Positions 28,354 through 32,614 of a DNA stretch of 32,614 nucleotides are shown here, in pieces. The stretch comes from a virus: IMG/VR virus record IMGVR_UViG_3300021963_000421, positions 1-32,614 of that record. One strand, 5' to 3'. How positions within the stretch are numbered: position 1 is the first letter of the stretch; each line of letters opens with the position of its first letter. Under the pieces are notes generated by a model. It was not told the origin of the DNA, did not search any database, and worked only from the letters and a program-made list of their open reading frames with translations. Made by a program: the position numbers and the translations under genes.

Positions 28354-29624
28354 TGAACATCACCAACATCCCCGCGCCTCGGGTGCCGTTCATCGACGAG
28401 CGCACCGGCCTTATGGCGCGGGAGTGGTATCGGTTTTTTCTTAATCTGTTCGTTCTGACCGGTAGCGGCAACAACCCTATCACGCTTGAAGAACTGCAAC
28501 TTGGGCCGCCCAACCAGCCTGACCTGACCGAGCTGCTAATCCAGATCAATAAAGACATTGCGCCGCAATACGAAGATCAATCGGGCGACTTTCTAAAGAC
28601 CCTCGACACCGCGCAATTGATGTCGATGATGTCGCAGTTTGCAAATGCAGAAGCGGCTATCCAAGGGGCTTACCTTCAGCCGGTTGTGCAGACCGGCACC
28701 ATTGCCAACTACAACCTGGACGGTAGCCCAACGGCGGGTGGCGTGGCCTACGGCACCGGCCCTGCGCTTGCGGTCAGTGCGGCAGGCACAGTGGGACAGG
28801 TACTGACCAGTGCTGGCGCGGGCGTTCCGACTTGGACAACACCAACGACGGGCACAGTAACCTCGGTTTCTGTGGTGTCAGCCAACGGGCTGGCGGGAAC
28901 CGTTGCAAATGCAACAACTACCCCAGCAATTACGCTTTCAACGTCTATTACCGGAGTGCTGCTAGGCAATGGCACTGCTATCAGTGCGGCCACCAGCGGC
29001 ACCGATTATGCCCCGGCAACCAGCGGCACCTCGATCCTGTATGGCAACGGGGCTGGCGGGTTTAGCAACGTCACGATAGGAACCGGCGTTGCCTTTGCTG
29101 GCGGCACCTTGTCGGCAACCGGCTCAGGCGGCACAGTCACCAGTGTAGCGGCGCTGACGCTCGGCACGACTGGCACTGACCTGTCCAGCACTGTTGCAAA
29201 CGGCACGACCACGCCGGTCATCACGCTGCAAGTTCCAACCGCTTCGGCAACTAATCGCGGGGCTTTGAGTGCTGCCGATTGGACGACTTTTAACAGCAAA
29301 CAGGCTACTTCGGCACCAGTTACGGTTACAACAAATTCAAGTGTTGGCGCAACAGATTCGTGGATTATTAACAACAAATCTGGGTCAACTTTAACTTTAA
29401 CTCTACCTGCCCCCGCTAGTTACAGCGGGCGGGTGCTTAATATTCAAACTTACCAAGCGCAAACGGTAGTGTCTGCGTCATCAAATGTTGTGCCACAAGC
29501 CGGAGGATCAGCGGGTGCAGCGATACTTGCCGCATCTATTGGTGACCACGCTACGTTGGTTTCTGACGGAACTAACTGGGTAATGACGCAATACAACTCG
29601 TTTAACAATCTTTTGCTGGAGTAA
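28353..29624 (+). CDS. Tail fibre protein (423 aa)
   Basis: GTG at 28353 overlaps the previous stop (TAGTG). Residues 1-75 are the attachment part (IPAPRVPFIDERTGLMAREW, YRFFLNLFVLTG), a motif shared by fibre proteins of many podoviruses. Residues about 140-310 are repeated Thr/Ser/Gly units (TGTVTSVSVVSANGLAGTVA, SITGVLLGNGTAISAATSGT) forming a beta shaft; a typical NRGALSAADWTTFNSKQ occurs near 310-330. The end is a beta knob (SDGTNWVMTQYNSFNN). It is probably a trimeric host-binding fibre. No intramolecular chaperone was recognised. Confidence 0.8.
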   Translation: MNITNIPAPRVPFIDERTGLMAREWYRFFLNLFVLTGSGNNPITLEELQLGPPNQPDLTELLIQINKDIAPQYEDQSGDFLKTLDTAQLMSMMSQFANAEAAIQGAYLQPVVQTGTIANYNLDGSPTAGGVAYGTGPALAVSAAGTVGQVLTSAGAGVPTWTTPTTGTVTSVSVVSANGLAGTVANATTTPAITLSTSITGVLLGNGTAISAATSGTDYAPATSGTSILYGNGAGGFSNVTIGTGVAFAGGTLSATGSGGTVTSVAALTLGTTGTDLSSTVANGTTTPVITLQVPTASATNRGALSAADWTTFNSKQATSAPVTVTTNSSVGATDSWIINNKSGSTLTLTLPAPASYSGRVLNIQTYQAQTVVSASSNVVPQAGGSAGAAILAASIGDHATLVSDGTNWVMTQYNSFNNLLLE

Positions 29625-29628
29625 AAAA

Positions 29629-31554
29629 ATGGCCGTGAATCTCTCCCTTCTTGGCGGCGCAGGTTGGCAGTTCTTTGACAACAATGGAATTCCTTTGGCT
29701 GGCGGTTTGCTTTACACATACGAAGCAGGCACAACAACTCCCGCAAGCACTTACACCACCAGCGCGGGAAATGTTTCAAATACTAACCCGGTTGTTTTGA
29801 ATTCCGCTGGACGGGTTGCGGAAGCAATTTGGCTAACGCAAGGAACGAGCTATAAGTTTGTGCTTAAAACTTCTGCGTTGGTAACGCTTGGCACGTATGA
29901 CAATATTACCGGCGCGTCAGACCCAGCAGACATTTACGCGGCTCTTGCGGCTTCTTCGGGTTCGTCACTTATTGGCTTCTTGCAAGCCGGAACAGACGCT
30001 GTAGCCACCACGGTGCAAACTAAGTTGCGTCAGACTGTAAGTGTTCTGGATTTTGGTGCGGTAGCCGATGGCAATTTAGCTCTTGATACAGGGACAAATA
30101 ATTCAACCGCGTTTAATCTTGCTCTTGACTATGTGGGGTCACTTACGCTGGGGTCTAGTGAGGCTGGCGCAGTCTATGTCCCTAATGGCGTTTATAAACT
30201 AAATACTGTGATCACTATTCCAGAGGGAGTAACTCTGCGTGGCGCAGGTCGTCACTGCACAACATTGTTTGCTCCAGCATCTTTTAACACTACCGGGGGA
30301 ATAGTTGCGTTTGGTGCCGGAACAGTGTCGCATGGCATTTGTGATCTGGCACTTCTTGCGCCTCCCGGCGGTGTAACTGGAACCGGGACATCGGGTGTCG
30401 GCATTTACGCCGCAAGAAACGGCACGTTTATTGAACGTGTGTGGGTGGCTGGATATAACATCAACATCCTACTGGCGAACACTGATATCTTTGTGCTGGA
30501 CTCAATCATAGAGGAATGCACAACCGCAGGGATCGGCATTGATATGAATGCCTCTGCAAATGACATAACTATTGCAAACTGTGAAGTCTTTGCTTGCGCG
30601 AACACTAGTATCCGTATCAAGGACACAACAAACACTGATGGAACGATCAACATCAGCAACGTCAGAATGTTAGATGTACGAACCACTGGGATTCAGGTAA
30701 TTGATAGTTCATGTCCAGTGCAAATCTCAAACTGCTCTGCTGCTGGCCTTTCTGAAGTTACTAACGTAACTGGTGCTGGGATAGCAATAGACAATGCAGA
30801 CAATGTAGCAATTTCTAATTTTGTTTGTCGTGTTGGTTCGGGTGGTAAAAGCACCACTGGTTGCGGAATACTAATCAGCAACTCTTCCACCAATGTCACT
30901 ATCGTTGGCGGTGAGATTCAAGCTATGTTAGACGGAATTCAATCAACTGGCAGTAACGAAATAGTAATTACCGGAATAAATTGTTCCTCCAATGGACGAA
31001 GGGGAATTTACTTTAATGGCGGTGGTAGGGTTACAGTTACCGGGGTGCATTGCTATGGCAATGGCACTGCGGGTGGAACTACCGATGCTGGCATATTTGA
31101 CACCAACAATACTGCGAACGCAGAACATCTATTTACTGGATGCCACTGCTCTCAAGATGGTAGTGGTGTGCAAGACTATGGTTTCTATATAGATATTGGC
31201 GCGGCATCTTGCATTACATATCTCACTGGTTGCATGGCGGAAAATAACAATACCGCAAACTTTAGCAAAAATGGAGTAACGGCAAACATCAGCCAAGTTG
31301 ACGCAATTATCAATGTATCAGGATCAATCACCGCAAATGGCGGCACTGCAATACCTGCTGGAGGAACGCTAAGTACTGGATTGCTTGTAAGTAGCACTGC
31401 GAATTTTGGCGTATTTTTTGGTTCTGGTGCGCCAAGTATTTCAGCAGCCAAAGGATCGTTGTATTTGCGATCTGACGGAAGCGGCGTTGGTAATCGTGCT
31501 TACATTGCCACTGACGCTGTAGGTACTTGGACTGCTGTTACGACAGCATCGTAA
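29629..31554 (+). CDS. Tailspike with right-handed beta-helix, probable polysaccharide-degrading enzyme (641 aa)
   Basis: ATG at 29629 follows GGAG seven bases upstream. Residues 10-70 (WQFFDNNGIPLAGGLLYTYE, TTTPASTYTTSAGN) are the common N-terminal attachment domain of phage spikes. From residue 134, LRQTVSVLDFGAVADGN starts a pectate-lyase-type beta-helix, with GAVYVPNGVYKLNTVITIPE and GVTLRGAG. Turns rich in Asn and Val repeat for about 350 residues (DNVAISNFV, TNVTIVGGEI, NEIVITGINC). C-terminus is a beta end domain (GSLYLRSDGSGVGNRAYIAT). It likely trims capsule or O-antigen; catalytic residues cannot be named from sequence alone. Confidence 0.85.
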   Translation: MAVNLSLLGGAGWQFFDNNGIPLAGGLLYTYEAGTTTPASTYTTSAGNVSNTNPVVLNSAGRVAEAIWLTQGTSYKFVLKTSALVTLGTYDNITGASDPADIYAALAASSGSSLIGFLQAGTDAVATTVQTKLRQTVSVLDFGAVADGNLALDTGTNNSTAFNLALDYVGSLTLGSSEAGAVYVPNGVYKLNTVITIPEGVTLRGAGRHCTTLFAPASFNTTGGIVAFGAGTVSHGICDLALLAPPGGVTGTGTSGVGIYAARNGTFIERVWVAGYNINILLANTDIFVLDSIIEECTTAGIGIDMNASANDITIANCEVFACANTSIRIKDTTNTDGTINISNVRMLDVRTTGIQVIDSSCPVQISNCSAAGLSEVTNVTGAGIAIDNADNVAISNFVCRVGSGGKSTTGCGILISNSSTNVTIVGGEIQAMLDGIQSTGSNEIVITGINCSSNGRRGIYFNGGGRVTVTGVHCYGNGTAGGTTDAGIFDTNNTANAEHLFTGCHCSQDGSGVQDYGFYIDIGAASCITYLTGCMAENNNTANFSKNGVTANISQVDAIINVSGSITANGGTAIPAGGTLSTGLLVSSTANFGVFFGSGAPSISAAKGSLYLRSDGSGVGNRAYIATDAVGTWTAVTTAS

Positions 31555-31555
31555 T

Positions 31556-32359
31556 ATGTCCAATAGTAAAATATCCGCATTAACCTCCGCAACGACACCG
31601 TTAGCGGGTACGGAAGTTCTTCCAATTGTTCAAAGTAGCGTAACAAAACAAGTTTCTGTTGCTAATTTGACTGCTGGTCGCGCTGTATTAGGCACTAGCT
31701 TTAATGGCTCGACGTTAGCTAATGCTACGCGCCAAGTTTTTTTAAGCGGCACAAGTGCAACTTACACTACGCCCGCAAACGTCAGGCAGATTCGTGTTTC
31801 TTTGTGGGGCGGGGGCGGTGGCGGTGCTGGAAGTGGCAGCACCGGCCCTAATAACGGCAGCGCGGGTGGCGACAGTATATTCAATTCTGTTAACGCTGCT
31901 GGCGGGTCGGGAGGAAGCAACGCTCTTGGCGGGGGCGGCGGCACTGGCGGCAGCGGGACAGCGTCAACAAGGTTGCCTGGCGCTCGTGGGCAGACGAACT
32001 TGACAGTATTAGCCAGCGGGGTGAACGCCTATTATATTGGCGGTAACGGCGCGGGTAATGGCGGCGGGGTAGGTGGCGGGGCTGGCAGCAGCGGATCGGC
32101 GGGGAGCGCCGCCGTTGCAAATGGCGGGGGTGGTGGTGGTGGTGGAGGCGTGGCGCAAGCCGCGTTCGCAATAATTGCTGCTTACTACCAAGGTGGTGGC
32201 GGCGGTTCAGGCGAATATGTTGAATACATTATCAACTCACCAGCCGCAACTTACACTTACACGGTTGGCGCTGGCGGTGCTGCCGGAAGTGCAGGAACAA
32301 GCGGCGCGGCAGGCGGCGCGGGTGGTAGTGGTTTAATTGTAGTTGATGAGATTTATTAG
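31556..32359 (+). CDS. Glycine-rich tail adhesin with fibre-type N-terminus (267 aa)
   Basis: ATG at 31556 starts one base after the spike stop. Residues 1-40 carry ISALTSATTPLAGTEVLPIV and SVTKQVSVANLTAGR, the same anchor as the gene at 26110. After a linker, TYTTPANVRQIRVSLWGG starts a domain with long runs of Gly (GGGGGGAGSGSTGPNNGSAG, NALGGGGGTGGSG, NGGGGGGGGGVAQAAF), ending GAAGGAGGSGLIVVDEIY. Such Gly-rich stretches build polyglycine-II sandwiches in phage adhesins (for example the S16-type tip). It probably sits on the spike or fibre as a receptor-binding tip. Variation of the loops would change host range. Confidence 0.75.
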   Translation: MSNSKISALTSATTPLAGTEVLPIVQSSVTKQVSVANLTAGRAVLGTSFNGSTLANATRQVFLSGTSATYTTPANVRQIRVSLWGGGGGGAGSGSTGPNNGSAGGDSIFNSVNAAGGSGGSNALGGGGGTGGSGTASTRLPGARGQTNLTVLASGVNAYYIGGNGAGNGGGVGGGAGSSGSAGSAAVANGGGGGGGGGVAQAAFAIIAAYYQGGGGGSGEYVEYIINSPAATYTYTVGAGGAAGSAGTSGAAGGAGGSGLIVVDEIY

Positions 32360-32379
32360 CACAATACAAGGATATTAAA

Positions 32380-32614
32380 ATGACAGTTACCGTAAAAACA
32401 CTTATCCCCGCCAAGACCGCTGAGTCTAGCCAGACTACGCAATACACAGCGACGAACGTCACCACAATCATTGACAAGTTTACCGCGACCAACTACAGCG
32501 CAACGGCGGCAACGCTCAGTGTGAATCTGGTCACTGCTGCTGACACGGCGGGCAATCAGAACTTGATTACCAAGACCAAGACGCTGGCGGCCAGCGAGGT
32601 ATATACTTTCCCTG
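32380..32614 (+). CDS. N-terminal part of a small virion protein (3' part is at the left end of the window)
   Basis: ATG at 32380 has AAGGA seven bases upstream. Residues 1-78 (MTVTVKTLIPAKTAESSQTT to the last full codon, in EVYTFP) run off the window edge in frame. Joined to bases 1-92 it makes 108 residues ending SGREVS and stop, with a sensible continuation YTFPGQVLMASG. The product is small, Thr-rich and beta-like (VTTIIDKFTATNYSATAATL). Placement with fibre genes suggests a minor virion protein. Confidence 0.75.
   Translation, partial: MTVTVKTLIPAKTAESSQTTQYTATNVTTIIDKFTATNYSATAATLSVNLVTAADTAGNQNLITKTKTLAASEVYTFP

Noticed and set aside
28770-29220. Repeats in the fibre gene as a CRISPR array or diversity-generating element
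   Set aside because: Repeats are imperfect, coding and follow the Thr/Ser shaft pattern; no reverse transcriptase or Cas gene is present.
31755-32003. 82-codon plus-strand frame within the Gly-rich adhesin
   Set aside because: It is the +1 shadow of GGC/GGT repeats (Ala/Val/Leu-rich) and has no ribosome site.

Overview
This window is a small tailed-phage genome of the short-tailed (podovirus) type with a P22-like virion. The evidence is a P22-type portal, scaffold and coat trio, gp4-like and gp10-like head/tail-closure proteins, tailspike and fibre genes, and a row of three large internal (ejection) protein genes. NinB, ERF, a Cro-like regulator and a DUF1376 replication protein point to a Gram-negative, probably beta- or gammaproteobacterial host. 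The host itself cannot be named from the sequence. I see no integrase, CI-type repressor, excisionase, tRNA, rRNA, CRISPR array or insertion sequence, so a strictly lytic life is likely.

The two ends of the window fit together. The open frame starting at 32380 runs off the right end one base into a codon, and the frame ending at position 92 begins with the two missing bases. Joined, they give one 108-residue small virion protein. The window therefore looks like a complete circular or circularly permuted genome of about 32.6 kb.

Layout. (1) 1-5479, rightward: end of the small virion protein, a cupin-like protein and three ejection-type proteins of rising size (260, 596, 792 aa), like P22 gp7/gp20/gp16. 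(2) 5479-6830, rightward lysis cassette: XhlA-like membrane protein, secreted cysteine-containing protein, holin, GH108 endolysin with a possible membrane peptide nested in another frame. (3) 6832-11586, leftward early operon: many very small proteins plus a recombination set (ERF annealase, YqaJ exonuclease, SSB-like protein). (4) 11587-11719, divergent control region: two back-to-back promoters whose -35 boxes lie in repeats of TTTGCAA. (5) 11720-17764, rightward early/middle operon: Cro-like protein, RNA polymerase alpha-CTD-like protein, small cytosine-methyltransferase-like protein, DUF1376 initiator with internal iterons (likely origin), helicase-loader-like protein, HTH protein, NinB, Ref-like HNH nuclease, nuclease-fold protein, ParB-like protein and a full C5 methyltransferase. 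(6) 17784-32614, late genes: terminase, two tiny conserved proteins, portal, scaffold, coat, head completion, fibres and tailspike.

How it works together. The divergent switch would drive both early arms. The leftward arm supplies recombination. The rightward arm supplies host-dependent replication (no polymerase is encoded) and DNA modification. The late arm packages and builds the virion. The most unusual features are a near-canonical bacterial parS site directly before the ParB-like gene, a direct-repeat scar around the small methyltransferase gene, a long conserved-looking stem in the leader of the replication gene, an alpha-CTD mimic, and the reading frame nested in the endolysin gene. 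Almost every stretch is coding; no gap over 300 bases lacks a gene.
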